A stretch of DNA of 64,000 nucleotides from Plumapathes pennacea (lineage: Eukaryota; Cnidaria; Anthozoa; Antipatharia; Myriopathidae): assembly GCA_964036295.1 (NCBI GenBank), contig OZ038462.1, positions 31,458,855-31,522,854 on the forward strand, read 5' to 3'. Of the stretch, positions 18,537-30,334 are shown piece by piece (the stretch's first letter is position 1; each line of letters opens with the position of its first letter). Below the pieces are notes generated by a model. The model did not search any database, was not told where the DNA came from, and was given only the letters and a program-made list of their open reading frames with translations. Made by a program: the position numbers and the translations under genes.

Positions 18537-18826
18537 GGGCGCGTTCTTTTGGGACTGTTCTTATTCCGGAATAGACAGTAATCGTGTTTTCTTGGGACCT
18601 ATCTGATTCTGGAATGAACGGAATAGTATTCCGTCCATTAATTCTGCTCCCTGCAGAATTGACGGTTTAGCGATGTTTTTTTTTTTTTTTTTTTTTACGT
18701 ATTTCAGGTCCGCTATTCTGTTTTCAAAATAGCGCAAAGTCTGTTCTATTGTTAACTAGTATTCTGTTATTCCTAGTCCGGAATAGGAAAAGACGACGGA
18801 TAGTTCCAAAAGAATGAACCCTATGT
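18537..18826. mobile_element. ATTCCGGAAT MITE in unit 1
   Basis: Ends GCGTTCTTTTGGGAC and GTTCCAAAAGAATGAACCC form imperfect inverted repeats around an interior with ATTCCGGAAT motifs and a long T run (about 18678-18696). Copies occupy the same place in units 2 and 3, so insertion predates the triplication. Confidence 0.65.
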
Positions 18827-20750
18827 TTTACGAGTCTTCAACTGCAAATGTTGAAGCCTGTTCAAAGAGCAAAAGTTTATTAATTCTTTCATCAGAGTGA
18901 CGATTAGTGCGCGAAAAAGTAAACCAAAGCAAAAAGCAGAATTTTATACGTCTAGCTAAGTCACTGTATTTTTAGTCTTGCATACTGTGTAAGGCGACTC
19001 CGACAGGAAAAACGTGAGGGAAAATATAGGGTGTTGCGTGCGGTGTCTTATATGAATAAAGAGAGTATAATGGTACAAAACTTACAAAAATCTTAGTAAA
19101 GGTTTCGCCGACTATCCGGTAGACATAGCAGTGGTTTCACAAGCCATTGTTTAGTATAATATTGCTAATTTTCGAGTCATAAAGGTCAAAATTATCAAGT
19201 AATGAATATACTAATAGTTTGGGCCGTGTTTTAACAAGCGAGTTTTAGCTGGAAGATCTCTTCGTTGTTCGAATGGAACTTCTTCGATGCATGGCACGCA
19301 CGGGCAAATATAGAATACATGCAATCCCAGCAGTCGTGAGCTTCTATGAACTAGACTTCAACATTTTCACGAGTCATTTTCCTGCTCTTGTTTAAAGTTT
19401 GTAAGTACAGAAAGTAAACAACACAGGCTAAATTTACTTTCTATCGCAAAATTACCTGAACAATTTATTCCGTTTACAGTCCCTCGTATTACCCTATACT
19501 ACAGTTGACACGTTACAAAAATAACTTGAATTATGTTGCCTTAGACCGACATATTTTGAAAATTTTACAAAATATAATATTTACACAAGCAGATTTACTC
19601 AATTTTAGCCTTTATATATAGTACAAAAGTTCACATAAACTTCTGTAGATTGTAATTTTTAATTCTCAGCAGAGTGACTATGAACAACCAGTCTGTACTG
19701 TTGAAGCCGTTTTGATTTATCAAGCCAATAAAATATGTATGTATGTATGTTTAATTCTAGTATTTGCCCCAGTAAGGATGGTTCAAAACCGGTTTTTCGT
19801 CGTTTAAACCAATTCGACTTGTAGTAAACCGGTACGATTGAAGAAAATTTAAGGGTTTGAAGCAACTAGTATCAGTTGTTCCTCTTGTCTGACATCATAG
19901 ACCAATTGAAAGTAACAATAGAACGGTTTTCGAAAACATAAACAAGGTGTCATTTGAGTTAATACTATCAAAAGACAACGTTTCATGGAAAAATACGCTT
20001 TATTTGCGGAGCTATACATTCAGTACTATTTCGGAAGCTTCCGATTTGTGTCGGCAAGAGATCGGAAAGCATTCGGTGTGACGTCATAGTTGTCCTAAGC
20101 GGATCCTGCCCCAAAGAGAAACAAAGTGAAGATGTATACTGAAAGCATAAAGAGTAAATTTGATCGATGAACTCGTAAATGTTGCAGTTTCGATTCCTGG
20201 TGAGTTCGAGAGCTATTTTCTACCTGCAGTAACACGTTTCCAGCAAATGCCGGTAGTCTTAACAAACGTAAGGTTCACGTTTAAAAGCTGTTTGTGAAAT
20301 AATCACTAGAACGCTCACTTCCCTCCCTAAAGCACAAATGTTTGTTTTACTAACTTCACCTCATATCCAAATATTTTTAATGCCAACTTCAAATCAATAC
20401 ATATATCTATTGCAAAGCTAAATAATTACAAGCACGTTCATTGATTCCAATAAGAAGTTCGTTCCAACGAAAAGATCCAACATCTTTTCGTGTAACAAGC
20501 TTATTGATATATGGCATTTGAAACTGTAAGGTGCGAAGCAATAGTGGCAATGCAATATTTTCTCTCGATTCTTTTATACATGTTTAAAATTTTTTCCTTG
20601 TACGTTTCTCGGAGCTTAAAAGACAAGTTGTCATTGCAATATAATTTCCTTCGGACCTCGATAAAGCTTTGCCTAAATCAGACCTTTTATAGCGTGTCTC
20701 AGTGTAGGTCTTCATAATTAAATTGTTCGCTGCGCAGAATTAGCCAGTGC

Positions 20751-21773
20751 TTAGCGACCAATGAGCAGCAAAGCTGCACTGCGCATCCCCTCGTGACGCC
20801 AAAAATTGATTATGGGATTGAGGCTCGAGCTTACGCACATGGCTAAATTAACCCAAGGGAAAAACAAAGCAAGACCAAGAGTTTTCCCGGTAATGAAATA
20901 AAATGCAGTACCAAAAACTACCTGAGGCACTGCGCTGAGTAAGAGAGAACCTAGGATCCAGCGTAAAGTGATAGCCATTTTCTTTTCTCTGGTAAACACG
21001 GCCATGTTTGTGGCCGGCGCTATTTGATTGTTTTGTCGACGCATCGCTTTTAAGGTTGCTATTTGAGAGACTGCACAAACAATAATAAAGGACCCAAGAG
21101 CCACACTAGCCGTTAGTATTCTCAAAATCTTAGGAATAATTTTCAATAAAAAGACATAAAAAGCCCATGAGACCCACAAAACCACGGCTAATGTTATCAT
21201 CTTCTCGTTGGTGACAGTGGTGCGGTAGTTCATAGGACTTGACACGGCTTTGTAGCGATCCCAGCACATCACACAGACTTGACCAAACGAACCAAAGACG
21301 ATCACTGGCACTAAACGTTTGAACAACGTATCTGGAACATTGTTTGCACAGCAGTTCACACCTGCATTGTGCATCAGCAGAAGAATTACCATGACAGGCT
21401 GAACAACTGCGCCCACCAGCAAATCCCCAAACGCCAAACTGCAGAGCAAAATGTTGGGCGGCCTGTGCAGACTGTTGGTTTTGATAACTGTGAATATAAC
21501 GACAGCGTTGCTTACCACTGCAAAGATGGAGAGCGGGAGGTGAAGAGCGACGACCGTTGCGTTATTGGCGTAGGTGTAGGTGTTGATGCCGAATTCGCAG
21601 AAACATAGCGCAGTTTTGTTGCTGGTCATGTCTTCATCGAGTAAGCGCCTCATTCGGAGATCAGTTTGTTCGCCGGTTTTTTCACTCGCTGTGAGTCTCA
21701 GTGTGGACTGAACTCTCAGTAGTTGATATGCACAGTAAACACAACGGCTGCGTATATTAGGTGCACTATACAT
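20751..21773 (-). CDS. Class A GPCR, tandem copy B (intact, intronless)
   Basis: Same architecture as copy A: 340 open codons, probable functional start at MTSNK (ATG at 21629), DRY motif in CWDRYKA and NPIINF at TM7. Against copy A the changes cluster in TM4 to extracellular loop 2 to TM5 (LWVSWAFYVFLLKIIPKILR here, SWVSWTLYIILLKIIPESLR in A) and in TM6 to loop 3 (AFYFITGKTLG here, AFTFTAGKPLG in A). The DRY to intracellular loop 2 segment, with the YRTTVTNEKM sequence, is identical. This suggests changed ligand recognition with conserved G-protein coupling. The penultimate tail Arg is Leu here (ALLLIGR). Ligand unknown. Confidence 0.9.
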   Translation of the reverse strand: MYSAPNIRSRCVYCAYQLLRVQSTLRLTASEKTGEQTDLRMRRLLDEDMTSNKTALCFCEFGINTYTYANNATVVALHLPLSIFAVVSNAVVIFTVIKTNSLHRPPNILLCSLAFGDLLVGAVVQPVMVILLLMHNAGVNCCANNVPDTLFKRLVPVIVFGSFGQVCVMCWDRYKAVSSPMNYRTTVTNEKMITLAVVLWVSWAFYVFLLKIIPKILRILTASVALGSFIIVCAVSQIATLKAMRRQNNQIAPATNMAVFTREKKMAITLRWILGSLLLSAVPQVVFGTAFYFITGKTLGLALFFPWVNLAMCVSSSLNPIINFWRHEGMRSAALLLIGR

Positions 21774-22774
21774 TTGAGTTTAAATAGGTTCTCTATGACT
21801 ATAGGATCATTCATGTTTTGCACGAAAACCCGCTAGAATGTGCTATTGTTTGACAATAATAACAAAAAGGAGACGGCGTGGGACATACATCCACCTGCAT
21901 GATCAATCACGAGTCTTTCTAAATATCGAGGGTTGAGGATTCTTTGTCGATGAGAATTCAGATTAAAACACTTTGTTTTGGAATGATCACAGGGAATTCC
22001 TTTGTTGTGTTTGGCTGATTTCTATTCCTGGCACACTTAATTACTTCATCTTCTTTATGTGTTGAAATTCCCAGCAGCTCTTAGACTTATTTACTTGCGG
22101 TAATAAGCGACAACGGCCAGTGATTTCAAAAGCGCCCAATTCACGACAGACAACTGATCCATACTGCAGTCAGTTTAGGGTACCTGACCAGTATATTGAG
22201 AATTATACGGCAATGTTGGCGTCCACAAAACTGTGAGTGTAAACGCCTAACATGCCTAAAATTTTTAAAAGACTAGTGAAAAGTAGTCCTTAAGAAAATA
22301 TTTAAATGCTAATGAGACCATTAGAATAGGGTAACCAAATGTTACGTTCACAGGAATCTATTTTTGCATTTCGCCGTAGGTTTTTATCTTGCCGCAGCTT
22401 GCACAAGACAATGATACACTCATTAATTATAAGTGAAAACGCCGAGTCGACGCAGAATTGTACAATAAACACTTACGGAAAAAATGATGACAGTACCGAA
22501 TGACTTATTCCCAGGAGCAAATCTTAGGCATTAGAAAACATATAACAAAACTCGGTAGAAACTTAAAGGCGGCTACGAGAAGTATAGGTTATGTAAAAGA
22601 ACATGTAAGGTTTCCGACGGTCAGGAATCCATGAAAAGTAAAAAGCATTGCTAGTTGTATTCGACAGTATTATTAGTCACTCTGCAATACAATAACTTGA
22701 GCGGCTGCAAGGATCTTTATTGTCAACTGATTGTGAAACTGTTCTTTTCTGCTGCAGTTGTTGCTTTCCCATCA

Positions 22775-23053
22775 ATCTGTTCTTATTCCGGAATAGACGG
22801 TAATCGTGTTTTCTTGGGACCTATCTGATTCTGGAATGAACGGCATAGTATTCCGTCCATTAATTCTGCTCCCTGCAGAATTGACGGTATAGCGATGTTT
22901 TCTTTTTTTTTTTTTTTTTTTTTTTGTTTTACGTATTTCAGGTCCGCTATTCTGTTTTCAAAATAGCGCAAAGTCTGTTCTATTGTTAACTGGTATTCTG
23001 TTATTCCTAGTCCGGAATAGGAAAAGACGACGGATAGTTCCAAAAGAATGAAC
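22775..23053. mobile_element. ATTCCGGAAT MITE in unit 2 (5'-truncated)
   Basis: Same element as at 18537-18826. The left terminal sequence TCTTTTCTATGGGCGCGTTC is missing here, so this copy starts directly at TCTGTTCTTATTCCGGAATAG. The interior T run is interrupted by a C and a G. Confidence 0.6.
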
Positions 23054-24981
23054 CCTATGTTTTACGAGTCTTCAACTGCAAATGTTGAAGCCTGTTCAAA
23101 GAGCAAAAGTTTATTTATTCTTTCATCAGAGTGAAGATTAGTGCGCGAAAAAGTAAACCAAAGCAAAAAGCAGAATTTTATACGTCTAGCTAAGTTACTG
23201 TATTTTTAGTCTTGCATACTGTGTAAGGCGACTCCGACAGGAAAAACGCGAGGGAAAATAGGGTGTTGCGTGCGGTGTCTTATATGAATAAAGAGAGTAT
23301 AATGGTACAAAACTTACAAAAATCTTAGTAAAGGTTTCGCCGACTATCCGGTAGACATAGCAGTGGTTTCACAAGCCATGGTTTAGTATAATATTGCTAA
23401 GTTTCGAGTCATAAAAGTCAAAATTATCAAGTAATGAATATACTAATAGTTTGGGCCGTGTTTTAACAAGCGAGTTTTAGCTGGAAGATCTCTTCGTTGT
23501 TCGAATAGAACTTTTTCGATGCATGGCGCATGGGCTAATATAGAATACATGCAATCCCAGCAGTCGTGAGCTTCTATGAACTAGACTTCAACATTTTCAC
23601 GAGTCATTTTCCTGCTCTTGCTTAAAGTTTGTAAGTACAGAAAGTAAACAACACAGGCTAAATTTACTTACTATCGCAAAATTAACTGAATAATTTATTC
23701 CGTTTACAGTCCCTCGTATTACCCTATACTACAGTTGACACGTTACAAAAATAACTTGAATTATGTTGCCTTAGACCGACATATTTTGAAAATTTTACAA
23801 AATATAATATTTACACAAGCAGATTTACTCAATTTTAGCCTTTATATATAGTACAAAAGTTCACATAAACTTCTGTAGATTGTAATTTTTAATTCTCAGC
23901 AGAGTGACTATGAACAACCAGTCTGTACTGTTGAAGCCGTTTTGATTTATCAAGCCAATAAAATATGTATGTATGTATGTTTAATTCTAGTATTTGCCCC
24001 AGTAAGGATGGTTCAAAACCGGTTTTTCGTCGTTTAAACCAATTCGACTTGTAGTAAACCGGTACGATTGAAGAAAATTTAAGGGTTTGAAGCAACTAGT
24101 ATCAGTTGTTCCTCTTGTCTGACATCATAGACCAATTGAAAGTAACAATAGAGCGGTTTTCGAAAACATAAACAAGGTGTCATTTGAGTTAATACTATCA
24201 AAAGACAACTTTTCATGGAAAAATACGCTTTATTTGCGGAGCTATACATTCAGTACTATTTCGGAAGCTTCCGATTTGTGTCGGCAAGAGATCGGAAAGC
24301 ATTCGGTGTGACGTCATAGTTGTCCTAAGCGGATCCTGCCCCAAAGAGAAACAAAGTGAAGATGTATACTGAAAGCATAAAGAGTAAATTTGATCGATGA
24401 ACTCGTAAATGTTGCAGTTTCGATTCCTGGTGAGTTCGAGAGCTATTTTCTACCTGCAGTAACACGTTTCCAGCAAATGCCGGTAGTCTTAACAAACGTA
24501 AGGTTCACGTTTAAAAGCTGTTTGTGAAAATAATCACTAGAACGCTCACTTCCCTCCCTAAAGCACAAATGTTTGTTTTACTAACTTCACCTCATATCCA
24601 AATATTTTTAATGCCAACTTCAAATCAATACATATATCTATTGCAAAGCTGAATAATTACAAGCACGTTCATTGATTCCAATAAGAAGTTCGTTCTAACA
24701 AAAAGATCCAACATCTTTTCGTGTAACAAGCTTATTGATATATGGCATTTGAAATTGTAAGGTGCGAAGCAATAGTGGCAATGCAATATTTTCTCTCGAT
24801 TCTTTTATACATGTTTGAAATTTTTTCCTTGTACGTTTCTCGGAGCTTAAAAGACGGGCTGTCCTTGCAATATAATTTCCTTCGGGCCTCGATAAAGCTT
24901 TGCCTAAAACAGACCTTTTATAGCGTGTCTCAATGTAGGTCTTCATAATTAAATTGTTCGCTGCGCAGAATTAGCCAGTGC

Positions 24982-26004
24982 TTAGCGACCAATGAGCCGC
25001 AAAGCTGCACTGCGCATCCCCTCGTGACGCCAAAAATTGATTATAGGATTGAGGCTCGAGCTTATGCATATGGCTAAATTAACCCAAGGGAAAAACAAAG
25101 CAAGACCGAGACTTTTCCTGGTAGTGAAATAAAATGCAGTACCAAAACCCACCTGAGGCACTGCGCTGAGTAAGAGAGAACCCAGGATCCAGCGTACAGT
25201 GATAGCCATTTTCTTTTCTCTGGTAAACACGGCCATGTTTGTGACCGGCGCTATTTGATTGTTTTGTCGACGCATCGCTTTTAAGGTTGCTATTTGAGAG
25301 ACTGCACAAACTGTAATAAATGACCCAAGAACCACACTAGCCGTTAGTATTCTCAAAATCTTAGGAATAATTTTCAATAAAAAGATATAAAAAGCCCATG
25401 AGACCCACGAAACCACGGCTAATGTTATCATCTTCTCGTTGGTGACGGTGGTGCGGTAGTTCATAGGACTTGACACGGCTTTGTAGCGATCCCAGCACAT
25501 CACACAGACTTGAACAAACGAACCAAAGACGATCACTGGCACTAAAAGTTTGAACAACTTTACTGGAACATTGTTTGCACAGCAGTTCACACCTGCATTG
25601 TGCATCAGCAGAAGAATTACCAGGACAGGCTGAACAACTGCGCCCACCAGCAAATCCCCAAACGCCAAACTGCAGAGCAAAATGTTGGGCGGCCTGTGCA
25701 GACTGTTGGTTTTGATAACTGTGCATATAACGACAGCGTTGCTTACCACTGCAAAGATCGAGAGCGGGAGGTGAAGAGCGACGACCGTTGCGTTATTGGC
25801 GTAGGTGTAGGTGTTGATGCCGAATTCGCAGAAACATGGCTCACTTTTGTTGCTGGTCATGTCTTCATCGAGTAAGCGCCTCGTTCGGAGATCAGTTTGT
25901 TCGCCGTTTTTTTCACTCGCTGCGAGTCTCAGTGTGGACTGAACTCTCAGTAGTTGATATGCACAGTAAACACAACGGCTGCGTATATTAGGTGCACTAT
26001 ACAT
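24982..26004 (-). CDS. Class A GPCR, tandem copy C (intact, intronless)
   Basis: 340 open codons, probable functional start at MTSNK (ATG at 25860). It is closest to copy B: TM4-TM5 reads SWVSWAFYIFLLKIIPKILR. It has private changes at the TM2/TM3 boundary (NNVPVKLFK where B has NNVPDTLFK), in TM3 (GSFVQVC) and in TM6-loop 3 (QVGFGTAFYFTTRKSLG). CWDRYKA and NPIINFWRHEG are retained. Loss of Asp-Thr for Val-Lys before TM3 and gain of Arg in loop 3 would alter the extracellular face. Like its paralogues it has a very short C-terminal tail. Ligand unknown. Confidence 0.9.
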   Translation of the reverse strand: MYSAPNIRSRCVYCAYQLLRVQSTLRLAASEKNGEQTDLRTRRLLDEDMTSNKSEPCFCEFGINTYTYANNATVVALHLPLSIFAVVSNAVVICTVIKTNSLHRPPNILLCSLAFGDLLVGAVVQPVLVILLLMHNAGVNCCANNVPVKLFKLLVPVIVFGSFVQVCVMCWDRYKAVSSPMNYRTTVTNEKMITLAVVSWVSWAFYIFLLKIIPKILRILTASVVLGSFITVCAVSQIATLKAMRRQNNQIAPVTNMAVFTREKKMAITVRWILGSLLLSAVPQVGFGTAFYFTTRKSLGLALFFPWVNLAICISSSLNPIINFWRHEGMRSAALRLIGR

Positions 26005-27018
26005 TTGAGTTTAAATAGGTTCTCTATGACTATAGGATCATTCATGTTTTGCACGAAAACCCGCTAGAATGCGCTATTGTTTGACAATAATAACAAAAAG
26101 GAGACGGCGTCGGACATACATCCACCTGCATGATCAATCACGAGTCTTTCTAAATATCGAGGGTTGAGGATTCTTTGTCGATGAGAATTCAGATTAAAAC
26201 ACTTTGTTTTGGAATGGTCACAAGGAATTCCTTTGCTGTGTTTGGCTGATTTCTATTCCTGGCACACTTAATTACTTCATCTTCTTTATGTGTTGAAATT
26301 CCCAGCAGCTCTTAGACTTATTTACTTGCGGTAATAAGCGACAACGGCCAGTGATTTCAAAAGCGCCCAATTCACGACAGACCACTGATCAATACTGCAG
26401 TCAGTTTAGGGTACCTGACCAGTATATTGAGAATTATACGGCAATGTTGGCGTCCACAAAACTGTGAGTGTAAACGCCTAACATGCCTAAAATTTTTAAA
26501 AGACTAGATTGTCCTTAAGAAAATATTTAAATGCTAATGAGACCATTAGAATAGGGTAACCAAATGTTACGTTCACAGGAATCTATTTTTGCATTTCGCC
26601 GTAGGTTTTTATCTTTCTGCAGCTTGCACAAGACAATGATACACTCATTAATTATAAGCGAAAACGTAGAGTCGACGCAGAATTGTACAATAAATAATTA
26701 AGGAAAAAATGATGACAGTACGGAAATGACTTATTCCCAGGAGCAAATCTTAGGCATTAGAAAACATATAACAAAACTCGGTAGAAACTTAAAGGCGGCT
26801 ACGAGAAGTATAGGTTATGTAAAAGAACATGTAAGGTTTCCGACGGTCAGGAATCCATGAAAAGTAAAAAGCATTGATAGTTATATTCGACAGTATTATT
26901 AGTCACTCTACAATACAATAACTTGAGCGGCTGCAAGGATCTTTATTGTCAACTGATTGTGAAACTGTTCTTTTCTGCTGCAGTTGTTGCTTTCCCATCA
27001 ATCTCAATGAGTCTTTTC

Positions 27019-27312
27019 TATGGGCGCGTTCTTTTGGGACTGTTCTTATTCCGGAATAGACAGTAATCGTGTTTTCTTGGGACCTATCTGATTCTGGAAT
27101 GAACGGAATAGTATTCCGTCCATTAATTCTGCTCCTGCAGAATTGACGGTATAGCGATGTTTTTTTTTTTTTTTTTTTTTTTTACGTATTTCAGGTCCGC
27201 TATTCTGTTTTCAAAATAGCGCAAAGTCTGTTCTATTGTTAACTGGTATTCTGTTATTCCTAGTCCGGAATAGGAAAAGACGACGGAATATAGTTCCAAA
27301 AGAATGAACCCT
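27019..27312. mobile_element. ATTCCGGAAT MITE in unit 3
   Basis: Third positional copy of the MITE, with both ends present (GGCGCGTTCTTTTGGGAC near 27024 and GTTCCAAAAGAATGAACCC near 27294). It contains an uninterrupted T run of about 23 bases near 27160. Confidence 0.6.
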
Positions 27313-28786
27313 ATGTTTTACGAGTCTTCAACTGCAAATGTTGAAGCCTGTTCAAAGAGCAAAAGTTTATTTATTCTTTCTTCAGAGTGAAGATTAGTGC
27401 ACGAAAAAGTAAACCAAAGCGAAAGGCAGAATTTTATACGTCTAGCTAAGGTATTCGTATTTTTAGTCTTGCATACTGTGTAAGGCGACTCCGACAGGAA
27501 AAAACGCGAGAGAAAATAGTGTTTTGCGTGCGGTGTATTATACAACAGTATAATGGTACAAAACTTACAAAGATATTAGTAAAGGTTTCGCCGACTATCC
27601 GGTAAGCAGTGGTTTCACAAGCCATGGTTTAGTATAATATTGCTCAATTTCGAGTCATAAAAGTCAAAATTATGAAGTAATGAATACTAATAGTTTGGGC
27701 CGTGTTTTAACAAGCGAGTTTTAGCTGGACGATCTCTACGATGTTCGAATAGAACTTTTTCGATGCATGGCGCGCATGGGCTAATATAGAATTTATTTGC
27801 AATCCCAGCAGTCGTGAGCTTCTATGAACTAGACTTCAACATTTTCACGAGTCATTTTCCTGCTCTTGCTTAAAGTTTGTAAGTACAGAAAGTAAACAAC
27901 GCAGAAGCTAAATTTACTTTCTATCGCAAAATTAACTGAATAATTTATTCCGTTTACAGTCCCTCATATTACTCTATACTACTGTTGACACGTTACAAAA
28001 ATAATTTGAATTATGTTGCCTTCTTAATATAGACCGACATATTTTGAAAATTCTGCAAAGTTTTACACAACCAGATTTACTCAATGTTAGCCTTTATATA
28101 GTACAAAAGTTCACATAAACTTCTGTAGAGCGTAATTTTTAATTCTCAGTAGAGTGAATATGAACAACCAGCCTGTACTGTTGAAGCTGTTTAAATTTAT
28201 CAAGCCAATAAAATATGTATGAATGTATGTATGTATAATTTTAGTACTTGCCGGTTTTTCGTTCTTTAAACCGATTCGACTTGTAGTAAACCGGTACGAT
28301 TAAAGAAAACTTGTGGGTTTGAAGCCACGATTATCAGTTGTTCCTCTTATGATATAATAGACGGATTGAAAGTAACAATACTGTAACGACTGACTTACTG
28401 ACCAACTATCAAAACAACTGTACAGCCAGTGACCAATCGACCAACCATTGAAACCTTTGAGCTTTCATAACCATCACAACAACGAACACACATCTAAATA
28501 CCATGATCTGACGACGTTCAGTCACCACCAACATTCTTTCTGAAGACTACTCTCACCCAGATGATCACACTAGATGAACAGAACTTGATCTACACCTTAC
28601 GTGTGAACGCTGTGCGATATGGGTAAAAAAAATCAAATTTGTAAAAAAACGGTCTTTTTATATCTATAGTATTCACTCACAGCTGTGGACATCGGATCAT
28701 CGAAGAATGAAAACATCTGCATGCAGGGGTTCCTTTCTCGTAGGTACGTCGGTCTAGCAGGGTTACAAGAGTACCTCGCCGCGAGT

Positions 28787-30300
28787 CTACTTCTTCCCTG
28801 TTTTTAGACTAGTGCTGCTACTTTTTTTTCGATTCCCTGAGGATGAGGGTGGTCGGAGTGGGTACTGAGCCAGGACGGTCGATTTGCGGCCGGATTTCTT
28901 CTCTCCCTTGCCGGAGTCTTTGCCACTCTCCTTCTCCACAGAAGACGGACGCAGTAGCTCTTGAATGTCTTCACTCTCCTTGCCTGCATTTGCCACTAGC
29001 TCAAAGCACTTGGAGAGGTTCGTTTCTTCAATGTCCTTTTTCGATAGCAACTGCATCATATCCTTCCCGTCACTGAGGGGGTTCAACCACGTGGATTTTC
29101 TCACGTCTTTCAGTTTGATGCCCGTTCCTCTCGGCACGTAGATATGGAACAACACCTCGATAGCCTCCGCTTTTGTAAGCGCCCTGCCTTTAGCTGACGC
29201 TGCAGCAAAACAACACAAGAACTCAGCCAAACTAGCAGTTACTTAACAATTATTCGCCGAAGTGGAGGTGAATAGCGGTGGATATTTACCGAGTCGTTTC
29301 GGCGATTTACCGAGTCGTTTCGGCGTTTCGGCGAGGTAAATATCCACCGCTATTCACCGACACTGACACTTAGTATATACCACACAAGTTTAATAGCCAA
29401 CTCCCAAATAGCTATTTTATTTCCGACAAAAGTGGGCAAAAATTGGGTTCGCGCGCCATTTTGTTTTACCAGAAACCGCCGGGAGGTGAATAGTACTTGA
29501 TATTCCGAGATTGAGGAGCCAATCAGAACGCGCGAAAAGCACTATTCACTTGTGTGGTATATACTAAAATGCGATATTCGCAAATGTTTCCATCGCCCAC
29601 ATGGCTATAGACATCAGTGTCTTACTACACGCATGCACGCACGATGGGCACGATTGAACTACATACAATATTTTCAGCGAAAAACTGTTCCAACCAAACT
29701 CTTTCAAACATTGTATTCCCTTAGTTACCAAACAGAGAAAATCATGTCATGTACAATAGTTACTGATTAGATATTAGAGATAGCAAAATATTAGGCCGAC
29801 TCTTTGAATCGGGTCGGCGGGGTCAGTACTTGGATGGGTGACACAAACGGAAGACCCGGTGTTGCAAGTTCCTTTTCTTCTTATTTTTGTTCACTGCGCA
29901 ACCAAAACTTCAAATTCTTTTTTCTCTTAGAGAATTATCTCTAACACAATAAAACTTCGGTTTTGCGAGAACAATATAACTTACACTTGGTGATTAGTTC
30001 AATCGCTTCATCGATCTCTTTCTGAGAAGGAAAGTGCCCCACTGACTTGAAATATTCTTTCAGGTCCTTGTAAGCCACAACACCATTGACAGCAAACTTT
30101 TCGAAAGCCACTTCATATTCTGTGGAAAAAAAAACAAAAACAAACAAAAACAAAAACAAAACAAAAACAAAACAAAACAAAACAGAAGAAAAGTTACATT
30201 TTTTCAGGGGTGACGGAGAGGTAATTCATTAGACCACTTCAGTCTAAACGCAATGCTTGAAAGTTGAAACTCTATTTATTGGATTAAATCTTCCAAACTT

Positions 30301-30334
<34 letters not shown>

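Larger units (their letters stand above)
15692..19934. repeat. Receptor segmental duplication, unit 1
   Basis: First of three direct tandem units. It starts AACATAAACAAG and contains a GPCR gene (16494-17516), an ATTCCGGAAT MITE (about 18537-18826) and a (GTAT)n tract at about 19735. The last roughly 600 bases match unit 2 with only about one difference that I can see, whereas the receptor coding region differs far more. Confidence 0.9.
19935..24164. repeat. Receptor segmental duplication, unit 2
   Basis: Second direct unit of about 4.23 kb, colinear with units 1 and 3. Compared with unit 1 it lacks about 38 bases near 22774, at the left end of the MITE, and its T tract near 22903-22925 differs in length. 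It contains receptor copy B. Confidence 0.9.
24165..28380. repeat. Receptor segmental duplication, unit 3
   Basis: Third direct unit. It is almost identical to unit 2 over its first part (about 24165-24980) and becomes more divergent towards 28380, where homology stops after AGTAACAATA. It contains receptor copy C. The terminal part diverges through small indels, for example near 28020 and 28240. Confidence 0.9.

Noticed and set aside
19659-19865. 68-aa minus ORF, identical at 23889-24095
   Set aside because: Identity reflects the recent segmental duplication of all surrounding DNA. Unit 3 does not preserve the frame, and there is no domain or splice context.
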